Shown piece by piece: positions 1 through 8,073 of a DNA stretch of 64,000 bases. The first letter of the stretch is position 1. Every line of letters begins with the position of its first letter. The notes below the pieces were generated by a model. That model was given only the letters and a program-made list of their open reading frames with translations, was not told where the DNA came from and ran no database searches. The stretch is taken from assembly GCF_000069945.1 (NCBI RefSeq), contig NC_010545.1:1736001-1800000 (forward strand), in the 5' to 3' direction. A program made the translations under genes and the position numbers. The DNA is from Corynebacterium urealyticum DSM 7109 (lineage in GTDB: Bacteria; Actinomycetota; Actinomycetes; Mycobacteriales; Mycobacteriaceae).

Positions 1-304
1 CAACTAGACCGATATAGGGGTTGGCGAAGCCAAAGGCGGAGGCCTGCGGAGAGGCCATGACGTCCGTGCACGACACGATCGCGTTGACCGTGCAGGCGGG
101 GATGTAGTCCGGGTTGGAGAGCAGTGTGACCTTGTCCTGCATGATCAGCCCCGAGAAGAACAGCCCCACTGCTCCGAGCACAGCCATGAGGATGCCGAAG
201 GCTGAACTTGCCCCGATGGTTCGGGGTTGAGCGGCAGCGGAATCGACACCAGCCTCAGCAGGCTCGACCGACGATTGCTTCGCTTCTGCGGAGGCAGTTG
301 ACAT
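1..304 (-). CDS. Vitamin K epoxide reductase (VKOR) family protein, 5' part only
   Basis: The first 101 codons of a membrane protein that runs off the left edge. A cytoplasmic tail of about 34 residues is followed by a membrane segment (about 36-54). Two loop cysteines, Cys71 and Cys79, lie eight residues apart as in the VKOR family, within PDYIPACTVNAIVSC, followed by the family signature FGFANPYIGL (91-100). VKOR homologues re-oxidise DsbA-type thiol oxidases in actinobacterial envelopes by passing electrons to quinone. The ATG at 302-304 follows a GAAGGTGA ribosome site. The CxxC active site expected further downstream lies outside the window. The likely partner is the DsbA-like protein at 8074-8811. 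The family call is strong; the completeness of the gene cannot be judged. Confidence 0.85.
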   Translation of the reverse strand, partial: MSTASAEAKQSSVEPAEAGVDSAAAQPRTIGASSAFGILMAVLGAVGLFFSGLIMQDKVTLLSNPDYIPACTVNAIVSCTDVMASPQASAFGFANPYIGLV

Positions 305-531
305 GGGGTCACCTTCAAGTCGAAAACGGGCACCCGGCGGAATAGCTCACCGGGTCATCCTGCGTGATTATATCGCGTCTGCACCCCTCGACGAGGCCAC
401 TCAACCCCGCTTTCCGCGACTTCAAACGTCACTCCTCGTGACTTGTCATGATATTCACATAAACACATTTCTTGGCATGTTTTCATACATGTTTAGCCGA
501 GCTCCGCATTGCTCAAAGATTTGCGTTTGCA

Positions 532-537
532 TAGTCT
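532..537 (+). promoter_or_regulatory. Probable -10 box (TAGTCT) giving a leaderless MMPL transcript
   Basis: TAGTCT fits the corynebacterial -10 pattern TANNNT and lies seven bases before the ATG at 545, with no ribosome site between. The same spacing recurs before several other genes here. Upstream, at 476-494, CATGTTT occurs twice 12 bases apart (CATGTTTTCATACATGTTT), a candidate operator for the adjacent TetR regulator. Both are inferences. Confidence 0.4.
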
Positions 538-544
538 CTGCAAC

Positions 545-2902
545 ATGTCTGAGTTCTTATATAGGGTAGGTAAAACGTCCTACCGCAAAGCATGGCCGTT
601 CTTGGTCGCCTGGATTGTGATTCTGGGCGCACTAGGTTTCGGCGCCGCCACATATGCGAAAGACCCAAGCCCCACCTTCTCCATGCCGGACATGGACTCC
701 ACCGTCACCCAGGAGGAGATGAACAACCGCTTCGGCTCCGACACCGATGCCATGAGCGTGCCCTCGGGTTCCGTTGTCGTCCAAGCGCCGGAGGGCAAAA
801 AGCTGACCGACCCCGCCGTCATGGCAGAAGTCGACGAGATGCTGGATGAGCTCAAGGCCACCGGCGAGTTGGCTAACCAGGATGCCATCGTCAACCCTGT
901 TCTGGCCGCCAAGGGCATGGAACAGCAGATGACGAAGGCGAAGGCAGCACAGGGCATGCCGAAGGAGCAGATCACATCCGATCTTGAAGCCCTCTCCCCG
1001 CTGAGCGCCGACGAAACCACCGGCACCGTCAGCATTACCTTTGACTACGACTCCATCCTTGAGGTCCCTTCTGAGGCACGCGGAGCAGTCACTGACGTCC
1101 TCGATAAATACGACGACACGGACCTCACCGTGAAGTACAACGGCAATGCATTCTCCGGGGCAACCGAAATGGATGGCACCGCCGAGCTGATCGGTATCGC
1201 TGTTGCGGCGATTGTCCTACTGGTGACCTTCGGCTCACTCGTCGCGGCGGGGCTGCCGATCATCGCCGCACTGGTCGGCGTGGGTGTCGGAATTCTCGGC
1301 ATCCAGCTGGCCACGCTGGTCACCGATTCGATTTCGGACATGACCCCAATGCTGGCCTCCATGATCGGCCTGGCAGTGGGCATCGACTACTCGCTCTTCA
1401 TCGTTGCCCGGTTCCGCAACGAGCTGATTTCCTCCTCGGGGCTCAACGATCTCTCGCCGAAGGAACTGGCGGAACAGCTACGCACGATGAGCATGAACAA
1501 GCGTGCTCATGCCATGGGCATGGCACTCGGAACCGCAGGAGGTTCGGTTGTTTTCGCCGGCGCCACCGTGTTGATCGCACTGGCCGCTTTGTCAATCATC
1601 GGCATCCCTTTCCTGACAGCCATGGCCTTCGCCGCGGCAGCCACAGTGCTGGTCGCCGTGCTGGTCGCGCTGACCTTCCTGCCCGCACTCCTTGGCCTGC
1701 TGGGCACGCGCGCTTTCGCTAGCCGCATTCCCGGCCCCAAGGTCCCCGACCCGGAGGACGAAAAGCCCACGATGGGGCTCAAGTGGGCACGCCAGATCCG
1801 GAAGCGCCCATGGGTAACCCTGGTGGCCGGAGTGGTCCTGCTTGGTATTTTGGCGATCCCCGCCACGGGTCTGCGCTTGGCGATGCCAACTGACGGCACG
1901 GCAAAGCTGGGCTCCCCCCAGCGCGATGCCTACGAGATGACTGCAGAGAAGTTTGGGGATGGCCGCAACGCCCCCATGATCGCGTTCGTGGATACCGCCA
2001 ACGTCGATGCGAAGGACCGTCCCGCCGCTTACCAGGAGCTGCTGCAGGACTTCTCCAGCACTCAAGGCGTCGTGAACGCCCAGATCATCGACACGACAGA
2101 GAACCAGGACGCCGCCCAGGTGCTCATCACCCCGGAGACCGGCGCGACCGATGAGGCGACCACCGAGACTCTCGAGCGCCTCCGCGAATTCAAGGGCTCC
2201 TTCGAGGAAGAAACTGGCGGAACCTTCGGCATCACCGGCATCACCCCGATCTTCGATGACATTTCTGAAAAGCTCGCGGACGTGCTCGTGCCCTATATCG
2301 CCATTGTTCTGGGCCTGGCTTTCATCGTTCTGACCCTGGTCTTCCGTTCACTGTGGGTGCCGTTTATCGCGGCCCTCGGCTTCGGTCTATCCATGGCTGC
2401 CACCTTCGGTGTGACCGTGGCGATCTTCCAGGAGGGCATGTTCGGCCTGATCAACGACCCGCAGCCGTTGCTGTCCTTCCTGCCGATCATGCTCATCGGA
2501 CTGACCTTTGGTCTGGCGATGGACTACCAGGTGTTCCTGGTCACTCGTATGCGCGAAGGTTATGTCTCGCGCGGCAAGGAAGCTGGCAACGCCGTGGCCA
2601 ATGGATACAAGCATGGTGCGCGTGTGGTGACCGCTGCTGCGCTGATCATGATTTCTGTGTTCGCGGCATTCATGCTGATCGATGAACCCTTCATTAAGGC
2701 CATGGGCTTCGCCCTTGCGGCAGGCGTTCTGCTGGACGCCTTTGTGGTTCGCATGACGCTCATCCCGGCAACCATGTACCTACTGGGTGATCGCGCGTGG
2801 TCGATCCCAGGCTGGCTAGACAAGATCCTGCCGAACCTGGACATCGAGGGTGAGAAACTCCATCAAAAACATTCCCAGGCGCAGGTGAAGGCTACGGTAT
2901 AA
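545..2902 (+). CDS. MMPL/RND-family membrane exporter
   Basis: 785-residue RND-superfamily transporter of the MMPL type, which exports lipids or hydrophobic compounds using the proton gradient. It has the duplicated layout: TM1 at about 16-38, a large extracytoplasmic loop to about 210, a bundle of five TM segments, then a second loop and bundle. The conserved aspartate-tyrosine motif appears in each half, GIDYSLFIVARFRNE near 279 and AMDYQVFLVTRMREG near 659. I start it at ATG 545 because a -10 box sits at leaderless spacing and residue 1 directly precedes the conserved amphipathic lead-in; a TTG at 509 is in frame but less likely. A TetR-type gene begins three bases after the stop, so the exporter is probably autoregulated through that repressor. 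The substrate is unknown. Confidence 0.9.
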   Translation: MSEFLYRVGKTSYRKAWPFLVAWIVILGALGFGAATYAKDPSPTFSMPDMDSTVTQEEMNNRFGSDTDAMSVPSGSVVVQAPEGKKLTDPAVMAEVDEMLDELKATGELANQDAIVNPVLAAKGMEQQMTKAKAAQGMPKEQITSDLEALSPLSADETTGTVSITFDYDSILEVPSEARGAVTDVLDKYDDTDLTVKYNGNAFSGATEMDGTAELIGIAVAAIVLLVTFGSLVAAGLPIIAALVGVGVGILGIQLATLVTDSISDMTPMLASMIGLAVGIDYSLFIVARFRNELISSSGLNDLSPKELAEQLRTMSMNKRAHAMGMALGTAGGSVVFAGATVLIALAALSIIGIPFLTAMAFAAAATVLVAVLVALTFLPALLGLLGTRAFASRIPGPKVPDPEDEKPTMGLKWARQIRKRPWVTLVAGVVLLGILAIPATGLRLAMPTDGTAKLGSPQRDAYEMTAEKFGDGRNAPMIAFVDTANVDAKDRPAAYQELLQDFSSTQGVVNAQIIDTTENQDAAQVLITPETGATDEATTETLERLREFKGSFEEETGGTFGITGITPIFDDISEKLADVLVPYIAIVLGLAFIVLTLVFRSLWVPFIAALGFGLSMAATFGVTVAIFQEGMFGLINDPQPLLSFLPIMLIGLTFGLAMDYQVFLVTRMREGYVSRGKEAGNAVANGYKHGARVVTAAALIMISVFAAFMLIDEPFIKAMGFALAAGVLLDAFVVRMTLIPATMYLLGDRAWSIPGWLDKILPNLDIEGEKLHQKHSQAQVKATV

Positions 2903-2905
2903 GCC

Positions 2906-3494
2906 ATGGATTACCGGGAAGTAAAAAAAGGCCGCGACGCGGCGGTCAATCTCCGAGGCGACGGTTCAACTGATGCTGGAGCACCCGGACAGGATGCCGA
3001 CCGTCGCCCAGATTTCGGATCGAGCTGATATCTCGGTTCGCACCTTCCACAATTACTTCGCAGATACCGATGAGGCGATTTTCGAGTTCCTCCGCCAGAC
3101 CTTCGACAAAATCAGTGACCAGATCAATGCGCTTCCTGAACAGTGGACAGCGGCCCAAGCGATGGAAGCGATCGTCTCTGACGCGTTGAATGACGACGGC
3201 GTGGAGCTCTACTCCGCGTCCACACTGGTTTTGTTGGGAAGCCACGCGAGCTCTCGTTCGCGCCGCCCACCCAGCGAAGAAACCGTCACGGAGATTTCTT
3301 CCTCCATGATGAAGGCCCTCAAGAACAGAATTCCTGGAGCAACGCATTTTGATGCACAGGTACTGATTGGCGCCTACACCGTCGCCAGCGCGACCGCAGT
3401 CAGGGAATACCTGGAGCGGCCAGAGCCTCGATCCCCTGAGGAGGGACGCGACCTGGTTCACCGAGCGTTCCAGGTACTCCGCGACTACCAATAG
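2906..3494 (+). pseudogene. TetR-family regulator, frameshifted at an A7 tract
   Basis: The ATG at 2906 lies three bases after the MMPL stop, suggesting coupled translation. Reading from it gives MDYREVKK and then leaves the TetR frame at seven A residues (2923-2929). Removing one A yields MDYREVKKAATRRSISEAT, running into the helix-turn-helix (TVAQISDRADISVRTFHNYF) and a 195-residue protein, the normal TetR size. In the regulator frame the codon at 2922-2924 is a stop, and no ATG, GTG or TTG occurs before ATG 2973, which would delete helix 1 of the DNA-binding domain. So the repressor is either inactive, translated only after slippage at the A-tract, or affected by a sequence error. Its expected target is the MMPL exporter. 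Confidence 0.75.
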
Positions 3495-3594
3495 CGCCTC
3501 ATCTTTCTTGGGGCGTGCCGTCGCATGATCGCGCTGGCCGCCAAGCTCACCGGCGTGCCCGCCCCCAGCGGGTAGTGCACGCCAGCGGGCCAGA
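3495..3594. other. Short intergenic remnant before the insertion sequences
   Basis: About 100 bases between the TetR stop and the first insertion sequence. The last eight bases, GGGCCAGA (3587-3594), are the left target duplication of that element. I see no gene; a 16-codon open frame at 3524 is too short to support. With the insertions removed this joins directly to the sequence at 7854. Confidence 0.6.
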
Positions 3595-5000
3595 GGGTTA
3601 AGTAGCAAAAAGTGTGTCTGATTTTCAGCCTATCTGCTGGTCAGGCCGCATAAAACGGGCTTATATAAGGTTCCAGACCTTATTCAGGCCCGTTTCTTGC
3701 CCAATCCACCGGAATGGCTCCTGCATGTGGTATCAGCGGCTTGGTTGTCTTTCTGGGTGACTCCAAACAGACCCCGATGCCCTATATGTACTGGGCACAT
3801 GAAGAAAAACGGCACCACAACCAAAGGAACAACCAGATGGCGGTGCAAAAACCCTGACTGCGGATGCTCAACAACACGACACCGCAAAGATCAAGCACTG
3901 GCCCGCGACTTCACAACATTTCACCGCTACGTCACTACGACAGCACCACTGACTCGCATCGCCTCGGAAGTCGGCTGCTCACGCTGGACACTGGACCGTA
4001 AATTCGAACCATTCTGGCTCATCAATGTCCCTCACGCCCCGGACCCCAACCGGGTCTACGACCAGATCTTCATCGACGGCACCTACACCGACGCTGGTTG
4101 CTTGCTTGTGGCAGCCAGCCACGACCACGTCATCGCATGGCACTGGACACAACGCGAAACCGCCCACGCCTACACCCAACTACTCAAAAACATCGCCCCA
4201 CCACTATGCGTTGTCCTCGACGGTGGCCAAGGTGCCTACTCAGCAATCAAAGCCTGCTGGCCCAACACACGGATTCAACGCTGCCTTGTCCATGCCCAAC
4301 GCGTCATCCGTCGCTACACCACATCCCGTCCACGCACCGACGCCGGCAAAGCCATCTACGCCCTGGCATTGAAACTGACCCGTATCACCACACTCGACCA
4401 GGCACGGGAGTGGACGCTGCGTCTGCATGACTTCGGACAGGTATTCAAAGCATTCCTCAACGAAAAAACACCCCTCCCCAAAGAACGCCGCACCCTGAAT
4501 AAACAGTGGGAATGGACCCACCTGCGAGTTCGCAAGGCATACAACTCCCTGCTGCACCTCTCACGGAAAGGATGGCTGTTTACCTACCTCCAGCCCCCAC
4601 CAGAAGCACTCGAACCAAAGCGCTGGGCATCAACAACAAACAGTCTGGAAGGCGGCATCAACGCCCAGATCAAACGCATCGCCGATGCCCACCGCGGCAG
4701 ATCCGGGGAACGCCAACGCAAAATGCTCGAGTGGTACCTGCACTCCAAAACGCAGCTGCCTGACGACCCGCTAAAGATCGCCAGGCAGTGCAATTACGGA
4801 CAAGATCAACTCGCCAAAGTCAACGATCTTGTCCCAGAAGACCACAACAAAGCCGACCACGAAACAGGACGACCAGCCTTCTATGACAACGCTATCCCAA
4901 CCGAATACCAACACAACATAGGAATCCGGAAAGGGCCCATGAGATAAAAAGGGCCCACCCGGCGACACGCCGGGCAGACACACTTTTTGCTACTTAACCC
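3595..5000 (+). mobile_element. IS1249-type insertion sequence A (IS256 family), intact
   Basis: A 1406-bp element with perfect 26-bp terminal inverted repeats (3595-3620 and 4975-5000, beginning GGGTTAAGTAGCAAAA), flanked by the 8-bp direct repeat GGGCCAGA (3587-3594 and 5001-5008). Eight-base duplications are usual for IS256-family elements. It carries one transposase gene. Its right target copy overlaps the left target copy of element B (CCAGAGAC, 5004-5011), so both elements used almost the same site. Confidence 0.9.
3757..4947 (+). CDS. IS1249-type transposase (element A)
   Basis: Transposase of about 396 residues related to the one at 6622-7800. It has an N-terminal zinc ribbon (two CxxC pairs around the WRCK segment), followed by a DDE-type core: the first aspartate in FIDGTYTDAG, the second in VLDGGQGAYSA, and the glutamate in NSLEGGINAQ. 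I chose the GTG at 3757 because it aligns with the start of the element-B protein (VTPNRPRC against MPKNRPRC); an open frame extends upstream to an ATG at 3697. It lies wholly inside the element and looks intact, including an A6 run near 4462 that does not disturb its frame. Confidence 0.8.
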   Translation: MTPNRPRCPICTGHMKKNGTTTKGTTRWRCKNPDCGCSTTRHRKDQALARDFTTFHRYVTTTAPLTRIASEVGCSRWTLDRKFEPFWLINVPHAPDPNRVYDQIFIDGTYTDAGCLLVAASHDHVIAWHWTQRETAHAYTQLLKNIAPPLCVVLDGGQGAYSAIKACWPNTRIQRCLVHAQRVIRRYTTSRPRTDAGKAIYALALKLTRITTLDQAREWTLRLHDFGQVFKAFLNEKTPLPKERRTLNKQWEWTHLRVRKAYNSLLHLSRKGWLFTYLQPPPEALEPKRWASTTNSLEGGINAQIKRIADAHRGRSGERQRKMLEWYLHSKTQLPDDPLKIARQCNYGQDQLAKVNDLVPEDHNKADHETGRPAFYDNAIPTEYQHNIGIRKGPMR

Positions 5001-5027
5001 GGGCCAGAGACGGGTTAAACGACAAAA

Positions 5028-6474
5028 GGGGATGCGGACGGGATCTTGGAGGATTCCACTTATGAACCGTTCGTACACAGATCAGCAGCGTCGCAGAGCG
5101 ATTGAGGTTTATAAGCGCACTCAGTCGGTGACGAAGACGACCCGGCAGCTGGGGTATCCGGGGAGATGGACGCTGTACAAATGGTTGCGTGAACCCACCA
5201 CTCCAGGTAGACCGCGTAAGCAGGCGAAAACCTTGACGCGTTACCCGTTTGAGGTCAAGCTTCGTGCTGTCGAACTTTTCAACGCCGGCTGGAGCCCAGC
5301 TGACATCGCTCAAGAATGTGGGCTGAGGTCAAAAATGAGCGTCTATTCTTGGACACAACGCCATCGTGAAGAGGGACAATGGGGGCTGATGTCGAAAAAG
5401 GAACGAGAAGAACGTGCTCGCATCCCCACCCGAGCAGCCCTTGAAAAATCTTTGCCGGATGATCCATCTGAACTGAAAGAACAGATGGCCAAGCTGCTGG
5501 TCGAGAAAGCTGTATTGGAAAAGGAGCTGGAGCTTGTAAAAAAAGACGTCAGCGTCATCCCAGGTCAGCTCAGTAATAGACAAAAGACCGCAGTGGTTGA
5601 CGCGCTACGCCCTGACTTCCCCTTGCCGATGCTGCTCGACTCTATCGGCCTTGCACAATCGAGTTTTTACTACCACCTTCAACAACGCAGCCGGCCCGAT
5701 AAGCACGAGCATATCCGTGACATACTCCATGCCATCGACGCGCAGTCGGACAACACGTACGGCTATCGACGCATGTGGTGGGAGTTGCGTCATCGTGGGA
5801 TCATCATCAGCGAGAAGGTTGTTCGTCGCCTCATGCGCGAAGAAGGAATCGTGCCCCGCTTTCCGAAACGCAAGTGGAGGTACTCCAGCTATCAGGGAGA
5901 AATTTCACCAGCTCCGGACAACTTGGTGAACCGTAATTTTCACGCTGACAGCCCAAACAAGTTGTGGCTAACTGACATCAGTGTTTTTGCAGCTCACGAT
6001 AGTCGCGTGTACCTCTCTGCCATAATCGACTGTTTTGACGGCAAGGTCGTCGCCGCGAAAACAAGCGTGCACCCCACTATGGAGTTGGCGCAGGAAACCC
6101 TGCTTGCTGCCATTGAAGCGGAGCAGCCAGAAGCAGATGGTTCCCTGGTGCTTCATTCTGACCGGGGTGCACATTACCGCGGTAGCACCTGGCGCAGTTT
6201 GACCGCTAAATACGGGATTGTCAGCTCAATGTCTAAAAAGGGTTGCAGCCCAGATAACGCAGCGTGTGAAGGATTTTTCGGCCGTATGAAAAATGAGATG
6301 TACTACGGCAAGGTTTGGCAAACCACCAAAGAGCTCGAAGAAGCCATCGCGCGATACATCGAGTTCTATAACAACCACCGGATCAAAACCAGTCTAGGCG
6401 GTGTGAGTATCACCGCCTACCGAAAACTTCATGTAGCGTGACCCGAAACTGTCCAACAAAATGTCCGCGTCCCC
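5028..6474 (+). mobile_element. IS3-family insertion sequence inside the terminal repeat of element B
   Basis: A 1447-bp element with imperfect terminal repeats: GGGGATGCGGAC at the left against GGGGACGCGGAC read inward from the right. It is flanked by the 3-bp direct repeat AAA (5025-5027 and 6475-6477), which suits the IS3 family. Excising it and one AAA restores a left end for element B that matches the right end over 24 bases. It encodes a single-frame OrfAB transposase. Confidence 0.85.
5062..6441 (+). CDS. IS3-family transposase, OrfA and OrfB fused in one frame
   Basis: 459 residues beginning at ATG 5062 behind a GGAGGA ribosome site. The N-terminal part (about 1-110) has two helix-turn-helix segments, followed by a leucine-rich coiled coil (about 130-162). 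The C-terminal rve integrase core has its first aspartate in LWLTDISVF, the second in LVLHSDRGAHY and the glutamate in FFGRMKNEMY. IS3-family elements usually make OrfAB by -1 slippage at an A-rich heptamer. Here the junction codons GTA AAA AAA GAC (A7 at 5538-5544) read straight through, giving the same VKKD peptide that slippage on a six-A tract would give. The fused frame may be native to this element or reflect one extra A. Confidence 0.85.
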   Translation: MNRSYTDQQRRRAIEVYKRTQSVTKTTRQLGYPGRWTLYKWLREPTTPGRPRKQAKTLTRYPFEVKLRAVELFNAGWSPADIAQECGLRSKMSVYSWTQRHREEGQWGLMSKKEREERARIPTRAALEKSLPDDPSELKEQMAKLLVEKAVLEKELELVKKDVSVIPGQLSNRQKTAVVDALRPDFPLPMLLDSIGLAQSSFYYHLQQRSRPDKHEHIRDILHAIDAQSDNTYGYRRMWWELRHRGIIISEKVVRRLMREEGIVPRFPKRKWRYSSYQGEISPAPDNLVNRNFHADSPNKLWLTDISVFAAHDSRVYLSAIIDCFDGKVVAAKTSVHPTMELAQETLLAAIEAEQPEADGSLVLHSDRGAHYRGSTWRSLTAKYGIVSSMSKKGCSPDNAACEGFFGRMKNEMYYGKVWQTTKELEEAIARYIEFYNNHRIKTSLGGVSITAYRKLHVA

Positions 6475-6530
6475 AAATGTGTGTCCGGATTCGTCGATTT
6501 GTTTGGGTTGATCAGGGGTAATCCGGAAAG

Positions 6531-6551
6531 TATATGCTCCTAGAGCATATA
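6531..6551. repeat. 21-bp palindrome upstream of the element-B transposase
   Basis: Nine-base arms, ATATGCTC-containing, around the three-base centre CTA, about 70 bases before the transposase start. It could be an operator or a hairpin limiting transposase expression. Nothing equivalent is evident before the element-A transposase. Confidence 0.4.
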
Positions 6552-6621
6552 TCCGCCCCGGGGCGGCGAAATACCGGGTGTGACAGCAGCGTGTGGTAGG
6601 AGCTGGTGTTGGCATTGATCA

Positions 6622-7800
6622 ATGCCGAAGAACAGACCACGCTGCCACTGCGGCGGCGAGATGAAACGCAACGGTAAGACCTCCGCCAACCGCACCCGGT
6701 GGCGGTGCAAAATCTGCGGCGCTTCCACCACCAAGCAGCGCCCCGATATCACCAACTCCGCAGCCTTCGCAGCATTTATCACCCACCTCACAACCGGTGC
6801 GAGCTTGGAAACCGCTGCCGCCGAAGCAGGGTGTCATCCGCGTACCCTGCAACGCCGGTTTGAACACTTCTGGCTAGTTGATGTCCCCGATCCCACGATC
6901 GGGCACGAAGGCCGGGTCTACGACCAGGTCTTTCTTGACGGCACCTACACCGCCGGCGGATGCTTGATTGTTGCCGCCACCTTGGATCACGTCATCGCTT
7001 GGCACTGGTGCACACGTGAGACCACCCGCGACTACCAAAGGCTCCTCGAACGTATCCCCGCGCCCCTGATCGCTGTCATCGACGGCGGCCAAGGCGCTGC
7101 CAGCGCAATCAAGACATGCTGGCCTGCAACGAAAGTGCAGCGCTGCCTCGTTCACGCCCAACGCGTGGTGCGTCGGCACACCACCTCACGCCCCCGCACC
7201 GATGCAGGACGAGCGATTTACCAGCTTGCGCTCAACCTTACGAAGATCACCGCTCTTGACGAGGCGGCCGCGTGGGGTGCGCAACTGCACGAATACGGCA
7301 CTATCTACCGCGACTGGATGAACCAGAAAACGTTCACAACCGACCCGGCGACACGGCAACGCACCTGGTCATGGACGCATGAACGCACCCGCAAGGCCTA
7401 CAACAGTCTCAACCACCTGTGGCGCAACCAGCTGTTATTTGTCTATCTCGACCCACCTGACGGTGTCCTCGATGTCAGCCGGATCAAATCCACCACCAAC
7501 AGCCTGGAAGGCGGCATCAACGCCCAGTTGAAACTGCTTGCCCGCACCCACCGCGGCAGATCCGGTGAACACCAACGCCGGATGCTGGATTGGTGGCTGT
7601 ACCTGCAAACGGAACTGCCTGACGACCCTGTTGAGATCGCCAGGCAGTCCAACTGGGGCCAGGACCAACTCGCCAAAGTATCCACCCTGACCCAAACCGA
7701 GAACCAAGCCGACCACGAAACCGGACGACCAGCCCTCTACGACAACGCTATCGACACCGACTACACACACTCAATCGGCATCCAAAAAGGCCACATCTAA
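6622..7800 (+). CDS. IS1249-type transposase (element B)
   Basis: 392-residue transposase paralogous to that of element A. It has an N-terminal zinc ribbon (CHCGGEM and CKICGA), then the DDE core with aspartates in FLDGTYTAGG and VIDGGQGAAS and the glutamate in NSLEGGINAQ. The C-terminal tail (DHETGRPALYDNAI) is nearly identical in the two copies. The reading frame is complete from ATG 6622. Its element has a broken left end, so the protein could act only on other copies in trans. Confidence 0.85.
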   Translation: MPKNRPRCHCGGEMKRNGKTSANRTRWRCKICGASTTKQRPDITNSAAFAAFITHLTTGASLETAAAEAGCHPRTLQRRFEHFWLVDVPDPTIGHEGRVYDQVFLDGTYTAGGCLIVAATLDHVIAWHWCTRETTRDYQRLLERIPAPLIAVIDGGQGAASAIKTCWPATKVQRCLVHAQRVVRRHTTSRPRTDAGRAIYQLALNLTKITALDEAAAWGAQLHEYGTIYRDWMNQKTFTTDPATRQRTWSWTHERTRKAYNSLNHLWRNQLLFVYLDPPDGVLDVSRIKSTTNSLEGGINAQLKLLARTHRGRSGEHQRRMLDWWLYLQTELPDDPVEIARQSNWGQDQLAKVSTLTQTENQADHETGRPALYDNAIDTDYTHSIGIQKGHI

Positions 7801-7868
7801 CCCCGCGACACGCCGGAGTCAGACACACATTTTGTCGTTTAACCCCCAGAGACCCCACCTAAACACGA

Positions 7869-7902
7869 AAAAACCTCCGGCCGATAAGACCGGAGGTTTT
7901 CT
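7869..7902 (-). terminator. Rho-independent terminator after tRNA-Ala
   Basis: Nine-base stem AACCTCCGG/CCGGAGGTT with a nine-base loop. On the minus strand it is followed by six T residues, ending the leftward transcript that carries tRNA-Ala. Confidence 0.75.
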
Positions 7903-7909
7903 CTCTAAG

Positions 7910-7982
7910 TGGAGCTAAGGGGATTCGAACCCCTGACCCCCACACTGCCAGTGTGGTGCGCTACCAACTGCGCCATAGCCCC
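7910..7982 (-). tRNA. tRNA-Ala (anticodon GGC)
   Basis: A 73-base cloverleaf on the minus strand. The acceptor stem pairs GGGGCTA with TAGCTCC and contains the G3-U70 wobble that identifies alanine tRNAs. The anticodon stem CCACA/TGTGG holds the loop CTGGCAG, so the anticodon is GGC. The T loop TTCGAAT is standard. No CCA is encoded. It lies 91 bases downstream of the DsbA-like gene on the same strand and before a terminator. Confidence 0.95.
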
Positions 7983-8073
7983 TTGGTGCGGATCTAAAGA
8001 TACCCCACCGGAACACAACCCACCAAATCGGTGGCCGTGAGGGCCGAAAAACCGACCCTCACGCTGCGGTTAT

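Larger units (their letters stand above)
5012..7845 (+). mobile_element. IS1249-type insertion sequence B, interrupted by an IS3-family element
   Basis: A second IS1249-type element. Its right end (about 7820-7845) and left end are inverted repeats beginning GGGTTAAACGACAAAA. The left repeat is split after 16 bases by the IS3-family element at 5028-6474 and resumes at 6478 with TGTGTGTC. The 8-bp target duplication CCAGAGAC is intact (5004-5011 and 7846-7853). Without the inner element it would be about 1.4 kb. Because its left terminal repeat is broken, this copy is probably unable to transpose by itself even though its transposase gene is open. Confidence 0.88.

Noticed and set aside
3524..3574. 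Small gene before the first insertion sequence (MIALAAKLTGVPAPSG)
   Set aside because: Sixteen codons, no ribosome site and no homologue recognised.
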